From the NCBI GenBank assembly GCA_013336365.1, contig JAAXTT010000076.1:1-6907 (forward strand): a stretch of 6,907 nt of DNA, given 5' to 3'. The notes beneath the pieces are model-generated. The model was given only the letters and a program-made list of their open reading frames with translations, was not told where the DNA came from and made no database searches. Source of the stretch: Peptococcaceae bacterium. GTDB taxonomy: Bacteria; Bacillota; Desulfotomaculia; Desulfotomaculales; Desulfocucumaceae. Numbering within the stretch: position 1 is the stretch's first letter; every line of letters begins with the position of its first letter. Below, in pieces: positions 1 to 5,800 of the stretch. The translations under genes and the position numbers were made by a program.

Positions 1-28
1 TTCAAGTCCCACCTACCGCACCATAATT

Positions 29-38
29 TGTCCGAAAA
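29..38. repeat. Left terminal inverted repeat of the IS
   Basis: TGTCCGAAAA here is the exact reverse complement of TTTTCGGACA at 1862-1871. The match breaks down after ten bases unless gaps are allowed. The repeats are about equally placed outside the transposase gene, as expected for transposase-bound ends. Confidence 0.8.
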
Positions 39-60
39 CTCGCTATTTACGCGGGTTTTC
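34..60. terminator. Hairpin overlapping the left IS end, possible bidirectional terminator
   Basis: GAAAACTCGC (34-43) pairs with GCGGGTTTTC (51-60) around a 7-base loop, with one T-G wobble. The stem is GC-rich near the loop and A/T at the base, so either strand gives a hairpin ending in a run of four T. It overlaps the left inverted repeat. It could stop transcription leaving the transposase gene, or transcription entering the IS from the left flank. A role as a transposase recognition structure is equally possible. Confidence 0.5.
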
Positions 61-107
61 AGCATTTCTGGCGGGAATTTTTCCTGTCGAAAATGCTTTT
101 TGCACAT

Positions 108-136
108 AAAAAAAGACAGTAAGAGGGAAAGCTTAC
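108..136 (-). terminator. Weak intrinsic terminator at the transposase stop codon
   Basis: On the minus strand GTAAG and CTTAC (positions 132-136 and 119-123) form a 5-bp stem with an 8-base loop, followed by TGTC and a run of seven T (114 down to 108). The transposase TAA stop codon lies within the stem. The stem is short, so this is a modest candidate. The hairpin at 34-60 may be the main stop. Confidence 0.4.
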
Positions 137-1782
137 CCCCTCATTGCCTCCACTAAGCCTTGAACGCCTACCATATTGATCGCTCGCCTCAAATTGAACG
201 CAAGAAAACTAAGCCCCAGTTCACCGGTGGCTTTCTTTATTCCTTTACATAACAGATAGTGAGCGCCATGATACCATTTCACTGTACCAAAGGGATGTTC
301 TGACAAGCATAGTCGCAGTTTCTGGGTGGGAATGTCGTTGCGAATATGTATGATAACCTTCTTTTTGGTATAACGCTTTAGTAAATTGAAAGCATTATAG
401 GGAACTTCAGAAGACGGATAGGGCTGAAGAGGATGATTCGTGGTGCCGTACATTAAAACCGGCACATATACAGTATCCGGGCCAAATTTTACAACCTTGT
501 AACTTTTTCCGGAAGTACAGCGGTTGGTACATTGCCGGCAAGCCTGGCGGTTTTGATATCGGGCGCTGCCATCCTTGAGGGTTTGAACTCTGGTGAGAAC
601 ATTGCCCATCGGACAGGTAACGTTATGGTCATCATGACGGATAAAACAACTGAGCTGATTCTGTTCCTGCACTTCGATATCTAAAATAGAATGCTCATAG
701 CATTGCGGTAAGATTCCGGCTTTAAGACAACGCTGAATATCCTCAGGATTGGTTGATATGCGCTCTTGCTGTGTAATATCGGCTTCCTCATAGTCCAAAA
801 GCACCAAGCGCTCTTTCGAATCGTTTTTATAACCAACATGAGGTATGATGCCGTTCAAAACACATTGTTCAATCTCCTGTCGGTCATCATATCCTTTATC
901 GCCGGCAACATGGATGGTCTCGACGCCTAAAGTTTCCTTGGCTTTTTGGGCCATTTGGGTTAATGCGTTGTAATCGTTTCGGGAGTTGGTTACTTCATAT
1001 TCGGCAATTAAGTGACTGTTCCGATCTACTGCAGTTTGGACATTGTAACAGCAGGTGAAACCATCCTTGGTTTTCATCATTCTGGCCTCAGGGTCTGTAG
1101 TCAGCTTTTGGGTTTCACCTGTTTCTTTGAGTTCGCGTAGATAAGCTTCATAAGTATCTTTGCGTTGTGCCAGTTCTGCAAGTTTTTGTTTAATCTCAAC
1201 GGGAGTATAGCGGGAGGGATCCAAATCATCCTTATCGGCCTGATCTAGACTGTTTAAATAGTTGCTTATATTTTCTTCAATACGTGCCAGTTTTTTTATC
1301 AATATTTCTTCGTTATACATTTTCTTTCGGCCATTTACAGCCCGAAATTTGGAACCGTCTATGGCAATTAGTTCCCGCTCATATAATTTAAGATCAATGC
1401 ATACTTTGACAAATGCTTTGAAGACTTGTTTGAGTGCGGTGGCGTTGTCTTTGCGAAAGTCGGAGATGGTACGGAAATCAGGAGTGAGGCGGTTTAGCAG
1501 ATAAAAGAGTTCAATATTGCGTCCGCATTCGATCATTAGTTTTCGGCTGGAACGGATGCGGTTAAAATACCCGTAAATATAGAGCTTGAGTAAAACATTG
1601 GGATCGTAGGGAGGTCTGCCGGTGCTGGCTGGTTTAGCATGTGTAAATCCTAATTCGGCCATATTTAAATGGTCGACAAAGGCATCAATGACTCGCACAG
1701 GGTTATTCGGGTCAATTAACTCTTCCAGAGTTGCCGGAAAAAGTTGCTGCTGGATACGGTCTTCTCCACATATGTATCCCAT
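133..1782 (-). CDS. IS1182-family DDE transposase
   Basis: This 549-residue protein catalyses cut and joining of the surrounding IS ends. The N-terminal part (about residues 10-110) is the helical DUF772/InsH-type DNA-binding domain, with the typical run GRPPYDPNVLLKLYIYGY near residue 55. The RNase H-like catalytic core supplies D142 (in IDGSKF), D295 (in AGDKGYDD) and very probably E495 (in SEHPFGTVKW), the DDE triad. Residues about 155-225 between the first two are rich in K, E and L and look like a coiled-coil insertion. Before the final block is a cysteine cluster, C390-P-M-G followed by C415, C418 and C422, which resembles a zinc ribbon and is common in this family. The length is normal and no frameshift or stop is seen. 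The ATG start is preceded by GGGAGGG at 1788-1794 with a 5-base gap. IS1182 versus a close IS4/IS5-group relative is judged from remembered motif patterns. Confidence 0.93.
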   Translation of the reverse strand: MGYICGEDRIQQQLFPATLEELIDPNNPVRVIDAFVDHLNMAELGFTHAKPASTGRPPYDPNVLLKLYIYGYFNRIRSSRKLMIECGRNIELFYLLNRLTPDFRTISDFRKDNATALKQVFKAFVKVCIDLKLYERELIAIDGSKFRAVNGRKKMYNEEILIKKLARIEENISNYLNSLDQADKDDLDPSRYTPVEIKQKLAELAQRKDTYEAYLRELKETGETQKLTTDPEARMMKTKDGFTCCYNVQTAVDRNSHLIAEYEVTNSRNDYNALTQMAQKAKETLGVETIHVAGDKGYDDRQEIEQCVLNGIIPHVGYKNDSKERLVLLDYEEADITQQERISTNPEDIQRCLKAGILPQCYEHSILDIEVQEQNQLSCFIRHDDHNVTCPMGNVLTRVQTLKDGSARYQNRQACRQCTNRCTSGKSYKVVKFGPDTVYVPVLMYGTTNHPLQPYPSSEVPYNAFNLLKRYTKKKVIIHIRNDIPTQKLRLCLSEHPFGTVKWYHGAHYLLCKGIKKATGELGLSFLAFNLRRAINMVGVQGLVEAMRG

Positions 1783-1797
1783 AACTGCCCTCCCAAT

Positions 1798-1839
1798 ATA
1801 GCGTATTCGATTTTATCCTATACAAATATTATACGCTAT
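1798..1839 (-). promoter_or_regulatory. Transposase leader: 9-bp inverted repeat with a -10-like element
   Basis: ATAGCGTAT (1798-1806) and ATACGCTAT (1831-1839) are perfect inverted copies 24 bases apart, just upstream of the transposase gene. A perfect TATAAT on the minus strand (1828-1833) overlaps the promoter-distal arm. No good -35 hexamer lies 16-18 bases further upstream (ACCCGC at 17), so the promoter is probably weak, as is usual for an IS. The repeat could be an operator for the transposase, or an RNA hairpin that limits translation. Confidence 0.45.
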
Positions 1840-1861
1840 GTTGTGCTTTTGCGGGTTGTAC

Positions 1862-1871
1862 TTTTCGGACA
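1862..1871. repeat. Right terminal inverted repeat of the IS
   Basis: TTTTCGGACA is the perfect partner of the repeat at 29-38. It lies about 80 bases upstream of the transposase start codon and only 10 bases from the hairpin terminator at 1882-1925. Confidence 0.8.
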
Positions 1872-1881
1872 GTCTGACCAT

Positions 1882-1925
1882 AAAAAGACAAGGCTTCCCA
1901 GAGTTATGGGAGGCCTTGTCTTTTT
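1882..1925. terminator. Strong bidirectional intrinsic terminator
   Basis: A 19-base arm at 1882-1900 pairs with 1907-1925 across a 6-base loop (GAGTTA). There is one wobble, and the base of the stem is five A opposite five T. Read on either strand it is a GC-containing hairpin ending in a U run, the classic rho-independent form. It insulates the polymerase gene from transcription out of the IS, and the reverse. It probably once ended the gene that lay to the left before the IS arrived. Confidence 0.88.
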
Positions 1926-1953
1926 ATTAGATTTTATAGAAAAATTTTTGCTA

Positions 1954-1982
1954 TTGCACTATCCCCGGGGAACCGTTACAAT
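1954..1982 (+). promoter_or_regulatory. Sigma-A type promoter of the Y-family polymerase gene
   Basis: TTGCAC (1954-1959) and TACAAT (1977-1982) are separated by exactly 17 bases. Each differs from the consensus by one or two bases. The predicted start of transcription, about 7 bases after the -10 element, falls at roughly 1989, inside the SOS box at 1987-2000. The spacer holds the self-complementary CCCCGGGG (1963-1970). Confidence 0.7.
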
Positions 1983-1986
1983 CAAT

Positions 1987-2000
1987 AGAACATGTGTTCT
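1987..2000. promoter_or_regulatory. SOS box (LexA/DinR operator)
   Basis: AGAACATGTGTTCT contains GAAC-ATGT-GTTC, matching the Gram-positive LexA core GAAC-RNRY-GTTC at every position. Only the outer C and G of the Bacillus consensus are replaced, by A and T, which are themselves complementary. It lies over the predicted transcription start and just before the ribosome binding site, where bound LexA would block initiation. The gene it controls encodes a translesion polymerase, a typical SOS target, which supports the call. Confidence 0.85.
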
Positions 2001-2023
2001 TGTAATTATAGGAGGATATTTTG

Positions 2024-3214
2024 ATGAAAAAGGTTGTTGCCCTGGCAGATATGAATAGCTTTTACAGTAGCTGCCACATTGCCGAAAACCCAGCCCTTGA
2101 GGGGAAAAAGGTTATTGTGGCCGGCAATTCCGAAAAAAGAATCGGAATTGTTCTTGCTGCATCTTATCCCGCCAAGGCCTCAGGAGTTAAAACGGGAATG
2201 AATCTCTGGGAGGCTAAAGCTCTTTGTCCCAATGCTATATTTTTCGAACCCCACTTCTCTCTGTACCTTGATTACTCTTGTCGTATCATGAAAATAATGA
2301 AGGATTTTACTGACCTGGTAGAGCCCTTCAGCATTGATGAGGCCTTTATTCAATTATCAGGAATAACCGGCTTGTTTGGCACTCCTCCAGAGATTGCCCG
2401 GAAGCTTCAGAATAGAATCCGTCAGGAAATCGGGGTATGCTGTAGCATCGGAATAGGACCTAACAAACTGATTGCCAAGATGGCTGCTGAGCTAAAGAAA
2501 CCAAATGGCATTTCATATCTGGAAACAATTGAGGACTACCGGCGGGTTTTTTACCCAAAGCCGGTAAGAAGACTTTTTGGCATAGGTCCCCGATACCAAA
2601 AACATCTGAGATATTTTAATATCCACACCATCGGAGAGCTGGCCAGCTTCCCTGTAGAAATTTTAAAGCAGAGGTGGGGTAAAAATGGTGAGCTTATGTG
2701 GCTGTATGCCCAGGGCCTTGATAGCAGTCCTGTTGCTCCAGACTCTCTAAAAAGCGCCAAAAGCATTGGCAAGCAGAGAACAATGCCTCGAGACCTCCTT
2801 GGCTTTGAGAAGATTAAGCTGGTTATCAATGAGCTGTCCCAGATGGTTTGTCGCCGAGCAAGACAGCAAGGCTATGTGGGAAAAGTGGTATTTCTAACTC
2901 TCCGTGATTCTGAGCTCTCATTTTTTGGGCACTCAACCAGCTTAGCCTCCCATAGCGATTTGCCTGATGAGGTTAGCCGAGCCGCCTGCACCCTTCTTGA
3001 AATCAACTGGCAGGAAGCCCGCCCTGTCAGATTGGTAGGCCTGGCTTTATCCAAGCTTGTCAAAAAAGAATTTGAACAAGGTGATCTTTTTGGTTACAAG
3101 GAAAAACAGATCCAGATAGTAAAAACCTGCGATTTGATTAAAAATCGTTTTGGGGAGGCTTCCATATTCTATGGTGCGTCTTTAAAGGAGGACAGCTTAC
3201 ATGGCAAAAGGTAA
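2024..3214 (+). CDS. dinB: Y-family translesion DNA polymerase (DinB/UmuC superfamily, Pol IV-like)
   Basis: This 396-residue error-prone polymerase copies past damaged template bases. The palm and fingers carry metal-binding D9 (in ADMNSFYSS) and the pair D105-E106 (in EPFSIDEAF). By alignment with known Y-family enzymes Y14 is the likely steric gate against ribonucleotides, and N11 replaces the second aspartate of DinB's DMD motif, as in UmuC. The thumb holds a helix-hairpin-helix (residues about 181-210, LFGIGP), and the little finger follows from about 240. QGDLF at 352-356 fits a beta-clamp binding motif. Length is normal. The ATG at 2024 has GGAGG (2011-2015) 8 bases upstream. A TTG immediately before it (2021) would leave only 5 bases and is less likely. 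An SOS box controls the gene. Its 3' end overlaps a tiny reading frame resembling a broken YolD-type gene. It belongs to the firmicute YqjW/UvrX/Pol IV group; the exact subgroup, and so the symbol, is uncertain. Confidence 0.92.
   Translation: MKKVVALADMNSFYSSCHIAENPALEGKKVIVAGNSEKRIGIVLAASYPAKASGVKTGMNLWEAKALCPNAIFFEPHFSLYLDYSCRIMKIMKDFTDLVEPFSIDEAFIQLSGITGLFGTPPEIARKLQNRIRQEIGVCCSIGIGPNKLIAKMAAELKKPNGISYLETIEDYRRVFYPKPVRRLFGIGPRYQKHLRYFNIHTIGELASFPVEILKQRWGKNGELMWLYAQGLDSSPVAPDSLKSAKSIGKQRTMPRDLLGFEKIKLVINELSQMVCRRARQQGYVGKVVFLTLRDSELSFFGHSTSLASHSDLPDEVSRAACTLLEINWQEARPVRLVGLALSKLVKKEFEQGDLFGYKEKQIQIVKTCDLIKNRFGEASIFYGASLKEDSLHGKR
3184..3191 (+). promoter_or_regulatory. Perfect Shine-Dalgarno before the 11-codon frame
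   Basis: AAAGGAGG is fully complementary to the 16S rRNA 3' tail and sits 9 bases before the ATG at 3201, inside the last codons of the polymerase gene. A signal this good argues that a translated gene did, or does, begin at 3201. Confidence 0.7.
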
Positions 3215-3236
3215 TATTTTGTGGGAGAAAGCATAG
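3201..3236 (+). pseudogene. Remnant start of a YolD-like partner gene (MAKGNILWEKA, then stop)
   Basis: After a perfect Shine-Dalgarno, an ATG opens only 11 codons before TAG. The frame overlaps the end of the polymerase gene by 14 bases, the tight coupling seen between SOS polymerases and small YolD-family genes in firmicutes. The peptide MAKGNILWEK resembles, from memory, the N-terminus of clostridial YolD-like proteins (a G..LWE.HR pattern). Skipping one base after the AAA codon would continue as HRFYL, restoring the expected HR. This suggests a frameshift in an old gene, followed by loss of the rest, since the hairpin at 3272 and then metY follow at once. Alternatively it is a genuine translated micro-ORF. 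The family assignment is tentative. Confidence 0.45.
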
Positions 3237-3271
3237 ATTTTATCTGCTTATTTATGCTCCGGGAATTAAGG

Positions 3272-3302
3272 GCCCGGCGAAAAAGATTTGTCTTCGCCGG
3301 GC
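3272..3302. terminator. GC-rich hairpin between convergent genes, probable shared terminator
   Basis: GCCCGGCGAA (3272-3281) pairs perfectly with TTCGCCGGGC (3293-3302) around an 11-base loop. It lies between the plus-strand polymerase unit and the end of metY on the minus strand (stop at 3341), where both transcripts must stop. Neither side has a proper T run, so it may act as a weak or assisted terminator, or as a 3'-end stabilising structure. The rest of 3237-3340 shows no other gene. Confidence 0.6.
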
Positions 3303-3340
3303 TGAATTAATCCACAAAAATACCATTAAAATAATTTGTC

Positions 3341-4621
3341 TTAAGCTTTGGTCAATGCTTGGTCCAAATCCCCAATCAAATCTTCTATAGTTTCAATTCC
3401 TACAGAAAGCCTGATCATATCCTCTGTAACCCCGGTTTTCAGTCTTTCCTCCACCGACAGCTGCTGATGGGTAGTAGAGGCAGGATGGATTACCAATGAC
3501 TTGGCATCCCCTATATTAGCCAACAAAGAAAAAATTTCCAAGGAATTAATAAATTTCTTTGCCTCTTTTTGTCCTCCTTTTACCCCAAAGGTTAAAATTG
3601 CGCCAAATCCATTATTGTAGTAGCGCTTGGCCAGATGGTGATATTCACCATCCACTAAACCGGGATAATTAACCCAGGATACCTTGGGATGATCTTTAAG
3701 AAAATTTGCCACAGCCAAAGCATTCTGACTATGTCTTTCCATTCTCAAGGGCAAAGTTTCCAAGCCCTGTAGAAGCAAAAAGGCATTAAAGGGACTTAAA
3801 GCAGGTCCCAGATCTCTCAGTAGCTGTACTCTGGCTTTTGCAATATAGGCGGCAGCACCGAAGGCTTCTGTATAAATAACTCCATTGTATGTAGGATCCG
3901 GCTCTGTAAATTGCGGGAAATTACCATTGGCCCAGTTGAATTTTCCACCATCAACGATAATTCCGCCAATACTTGTGCCATGACCGCCGATAAATTTTGT
4001 TGCAGAGTGGATAACTATATCTGCTCCATGCTCCAAAGGCTTACATATATAAGGACTGGGCACAGTGTTATCAACAATAAAGGGGATGCCTGCCTGATGA
4101 GCAATATTCCCTATTGCTCTGAAATCAACAATATCGAGCTTTGGATTGCCGCTGGATTCCGCATAAATTGCCTTGGTCCGGGAAGTAATGGCCTTCCTGA
4201 AATTTTCCGGATCAACCGGGTCTACAAACCTAACATCAATTCCAAATCTGCGTAAAGTGGCGTTGAATAAATTGTAAGTACCCCCGTACAAACTATTGGC
4301 GGACACAATTTCATCCCCTGCCCCCGCTATGTTTACAATAGCCAAAAACTCTGCAGCCTGACCGGAAGAGGTTGCCAGAGCAGCAATGCCATTTTCCAGA
4401 GCCGCCACCCTTTTTTCCAGCACATCCGTAGTAGGGTTCATTAGTCTGGTGTATATATTACCTGCTTCCTCCAAAGCAAAAAGCCTTTCTGCATGTTCAG
4501 CATCCTTAAAAACATAGGATGCTGTCTGATAAATCGGCACTGCCCTTGAACCTGTAGTTGGGTCAGGGCTCTGGCCTGAATGGAGAGCAAGAGTTTCAAA
4601 ACCCGGGACCTTATCACTCAA
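3341..4621 (-). CDS. metY: O-acetylhomoserine sulfhydrylase (aminocarboxypropyltransferase)
   Basis: This 426-residue cytoplasmic, PLP-dependent enzyme of the Cys/Met metabolism fold-type I family makes homocysteine from O-acetylhomoserine and sulfide, the direct sulfhydrylation route to methionine. The PLP lysine is K209 in HSATKFIGGHGT. D184 in IVDNT should contact the pyridine nitrogen. SSGQAA (85-90) and the Y57/R59 pair in YTRLMNP bind the cofactor phosphate, and R404 in IRLSVGIE fits the substrate carboxylate arginine. The length and the insert around 225-250 (FNWANGNFPQFTEPDPTY) are typical of MetY rather than the shorter MetB/MetC enzymes. The start is a TTG at 4619-4621, chosen because AAGGAGG (4630-4636) lies exactly 8 bases upstream and no nearby ATG competes. 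It is the second gene of an operon, 44 bases after cysK, and probably depends on the cysK promoter. Both enzymes use sulfide. Confidence 0.93.
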   Translation of the reverse strand: MSDKVPGFETLALHSGQSPDPTTGSRAVPIYQTASYVFKDAEHAERLFALEEAGNIYTRLMNPTTDVLEKRVAALENGIAALATSSGQAAEFLAIVNIAGAGDEIVSANSLYGGTYNLFNATLRRFGIDVRFVDPVDPENFRKAITSRTKAIYAESSGNPKLDIVDFRAIGNIAHQAGIPFIVDNTVPSPYICKPLEHGADIVIHSATKFIGGHGTSIGGIIVDGGKFNWANGNFPQFTEPDPTYNGVIYTEAFGAAAYIAKARVQLLRDLGPALSPFNAFLLLQGLETLPLRMERHSQNALAVANFLKDHPKVSWVNYPGLVDGEYHHLAKRYYNNGFGAILTFGVKGGQKEAKKFINSLEIFSLLANIGDAKSLVIHPASTTHQQLSVEERLKTGVTEDMIRLSVGIETIEDLIGDLDQALTKA

Positions 4622-4665
4622 AATAAAAACCTCCTTATATTCAACTTAAATATTAATAGCTATCT

Positions 4666-5592
4666 TTATTCTTGAAAAAGATCAGTACTCAAATATCTTT
4701 CTCCTGTATCCGGCAATATTACAACAATCATCTTACCTTTGTTTTCCGGTCTTTTTGCTATTTCCAAAGCTGCAAAGGCCGCAGCTCCGGATGAAATTCC
4801 CACCAAAATTCCTTCTTCCTTGGCCAGCCTTATGCTTGTACCAATAGCATCCTCATTCTTTACCTGAAAGACCTCATCCAATATTTCGAGATTAAGGACC
4901 TCCGGGATAAAGCCTGCACCAATACCTTGTATTTTATGAGAGCCGGGCTGACCACCGGAAATAACCGGTGAGCTATAAGGCTCTACAGCAATTATCTTTG
5001 AATCGGGATTGCGTTTTTTTATTACCTCTCCTACCCCGGTTATAGTGCCTCCGGTACCAACACCACTGACAATTATGTCAACTCTTCCATCAGTATCCTG
5101 CCAAATTTCTTCTGCTGTGGTTTGCCGATGAATTGCAGGATTGGCAGGATTTTTAAATTGCTGGGGAACAAAGGAATTTGGCATTCGAGCAGCTAATTCC
5201 TCAGCCTTCTTTATTGCACCCTTCATTCCCTCGATTCCGGGAGTCAGAACCAGCTCAGCACCATAACCCTTTAATAGCTTTCTTCGCTCAACACTAAAGG
5301 TATCCGGCATGGTTAATATCAGTCTATAGCCTTTAGCTGCAGCAACCATTGCCAGTCCTACTCCCGTATTTCCACTGGTTGGTTCAATAATCACACTTTC
5401 CTTGCTTAATATACCCTTTTTCTCAGCGTCAGCTATCATGTTATAGCTTATCCGGTCCTTTATACTGCCTCCTGGGTTGAGGTACTCCAGCTTAACAATA
5501 ATTTCTGCCTCAAGGCCTTTTGCAATGTTATTAAGTCTAAGTAAGGGAGTTCTGCCTATTAGATCAGTAATATTATCGGCAATTTTAACCAT
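4666..5592 (-). CDS. cysK: Cysteine synthase (O-acetylserine sulfhydrylase)
   Basis: This 308-residue PLP enzyme (fold type II) makes cysteine from O-acetylserine and sulfide in the cytoplasm. The PLP lysine is K45 in PGGSIKDRISY. The substrate loop TSGNTG is at 72-77 and the phosphate-binding GVGTGGT at 177-183. GIGAGFIP (about 223-230) and S267 in GISSGAA are also canonical, and the C-terminal PDTGERYLST block is intact. Length is normal. The ATG at 5590-5592 is preferred, as AGAGGTG (5601-5607) lies 8 bases upstream. A TTG just before it (5593-5595) would be only 5 bases away. The gene leads a two-gene operon with metY and has its own near-consensus promoter and an unusual leader. A CysM-like enzyme or a cystathionine beta-synthase-type activity cannot be excluded, but the motifs favour CysK. 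Confidence 0.94.
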   Translation of the reverse strand: MVKIADNITDLIGRTPLLRLNNIAKGLEAEIIVKLEYLNPGGSIKDRISYNMIADAEKKGILSKESVIIEPTSGNTGVGLAMVAAAKGYRLILTMPDTFSVERRKLLKGYGAELVLTPGIEGMKGAIKKAEELAARMPNSFVPQQFKNPANPAIHRQTTAEEIWQDTDGRVDIIVSGVGTGGTITGVGEVIKKRNPDSKIIAVEPYSSPVISGGQPGSHKIQGIGAGFIPEVLNLEILDEVFQVKNEDAIGTSIRLAKEEGILVGISSGAAAFAALEIAKRPENKGKMIVVILPDTGERYLSTDLFQE

Positions 5593-5621
5593 CAAACAAC
5601 CACCTCTTTAAATTTATATGC

Positions 5622-5673
5622 ATAAATCATACTATATTACATACATTAGTATTGCGATATGATTTATATCATA
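5622..5673. promoter_or_regulatory. Inverted-repeat array in the cysK promoter and leader, candidate operator
   Basis: ATAAATCATA (5622-5631) and TATGATTTAT (5658-5667) are perfect 10-bp inverted copies 26 bases apart. The second copy also forms TATGAT-TTAT-ATCATA (5658-5673), whose right arm is the cysK -10 element, and this is flanked further out by GCGA and TCGC. Between them ATACTA (5629-5634) and TAGTAT (5647-5652) can pair in an alternative hairpin. The arrangement fits a dimeric repressor covering the -10 region, or an RNA structure in the leader. No T-box or SAM riboswitch consensus is seen. The cognate regulator (for instance a CymR-like Rrf2 protein) is unknown. Confidence 0.5.
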
Positions 5674-5696
5674 GGTCGCAAAAACCTCCTTGTCAA
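5668..5696 (-). promoter_or_regulatory. Near-consensus promoter of the cysK-metY operon
   Basis: On the minus strand a perfect TTGACA (5691-5696) is followed after 17 bases by TATGAT (5668-5673), one base from consensus. Transcription should start near 5661, giving a leader of about 70 bases before the cysK ATG. A promoter this strong normally needs a repressor, and the -10 element is itself one arm of an inverted repeat. Confidence 0.82.
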
Positions 5697-5754
5697 TATA
5701 AAAATACTTTTTTAGATTAATTTTATATTAGTACAATTTCTATCGAAAAAGGAA

Positions 5755-5760
5755 TATAAT
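5755..5760 (+). promoter_or_regulatory. Possible -10 element for the CDGSH gene
   Basis: A perfect TATAAT lies 40 bases before the chosen start codon, but no good -35 element is found 16-18 bases upstream (TACAAT at 17). A second candidate is TTGTCA (5690-5695) with TAGATT (5713-5718) at 17 bases. It would run back to back with the cysK promoter and overlap its -35 element. Confidence 0.4.
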
Positions 5761-5800
5761 ACTTCTATTGAAAAATGCTAATGCAAAGGTGGCTGACACT

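Larger units (their letters stand above)
29..1871 (-). mobile_element. IS1182-family insertion sequence, apparently complete
   Basis: The element is bounded by 10-bp perfect terminal inverted repeats, TGTCCGAAAA at 29-38 and TTTTCGGACA at 1862-1871, around a single full-length transposase gene that fills most of the element. This is the simple one-gene layout of IS1182-family elements. Just inside the left end is a 10-bp-stem hairpin (34-60). Inside the right end a 9-bp inverted repeat surrounds the transposase leader. GCGGGTT occurs in the same orientation near both ends (51-57 and 1851-1857). No target duplication is visible directly outside the repeats: the flanks read ATAATT on the left and GTCTGA on the right. 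The exact outer boundary therefore rests on the inverted repeats alone. With an open frame and both ends present, the copy may be active. The element sits beside the terminator at 1882-1925 and does not visibly interrupt a gene, although only 28 bases of left flank are seen. Confidence 0.85.

Noticed and set aside
20..25. ACCATA on both sides of the IS (20-25 and 1877-1882) as a target site duplication
   Set aside because: The copies do not abut the terminal inverted repeats and are unequal distances from them. A 6-base match is easily due to chance.
2021..2023. TTG as the start of the polymerase gene
   Set aside because: It lies only 5 bases after GGAGG, whereas the adjacent ATG at 2024 has the standard 8-base gap.
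1744..2058. 104-codon plus-strand reading frame across the IS end, terminator and polymerase start
   Set aside because: It crosses the IS boundary and a strong hairpin, overlaps two real genes and has no ribosome binding site.
3911..4255. 114-codon plus-strand reading frame opposite metY
   Set aside because: It is the antisense shadow of the conserved MetY core and has no recognisable domain.
5593..5800. T-box, SAM riboswitch or other known sulfur riboswitch upstream of cysK
   Set aside because: No T-box AGGGTGG-type core, no SAM-I-like helix set and no terminator are seen, and the cysK leader is only about 70 bases long.
5768..5800. Upstream TTG start adding 11 residues to the CDGSH protein
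   Set aside because: There is no ribosome binding site before it, and it is only 7 bases after the TATAAT, while the ATG at 5801 has AAAGGTGG at ideal spacing.
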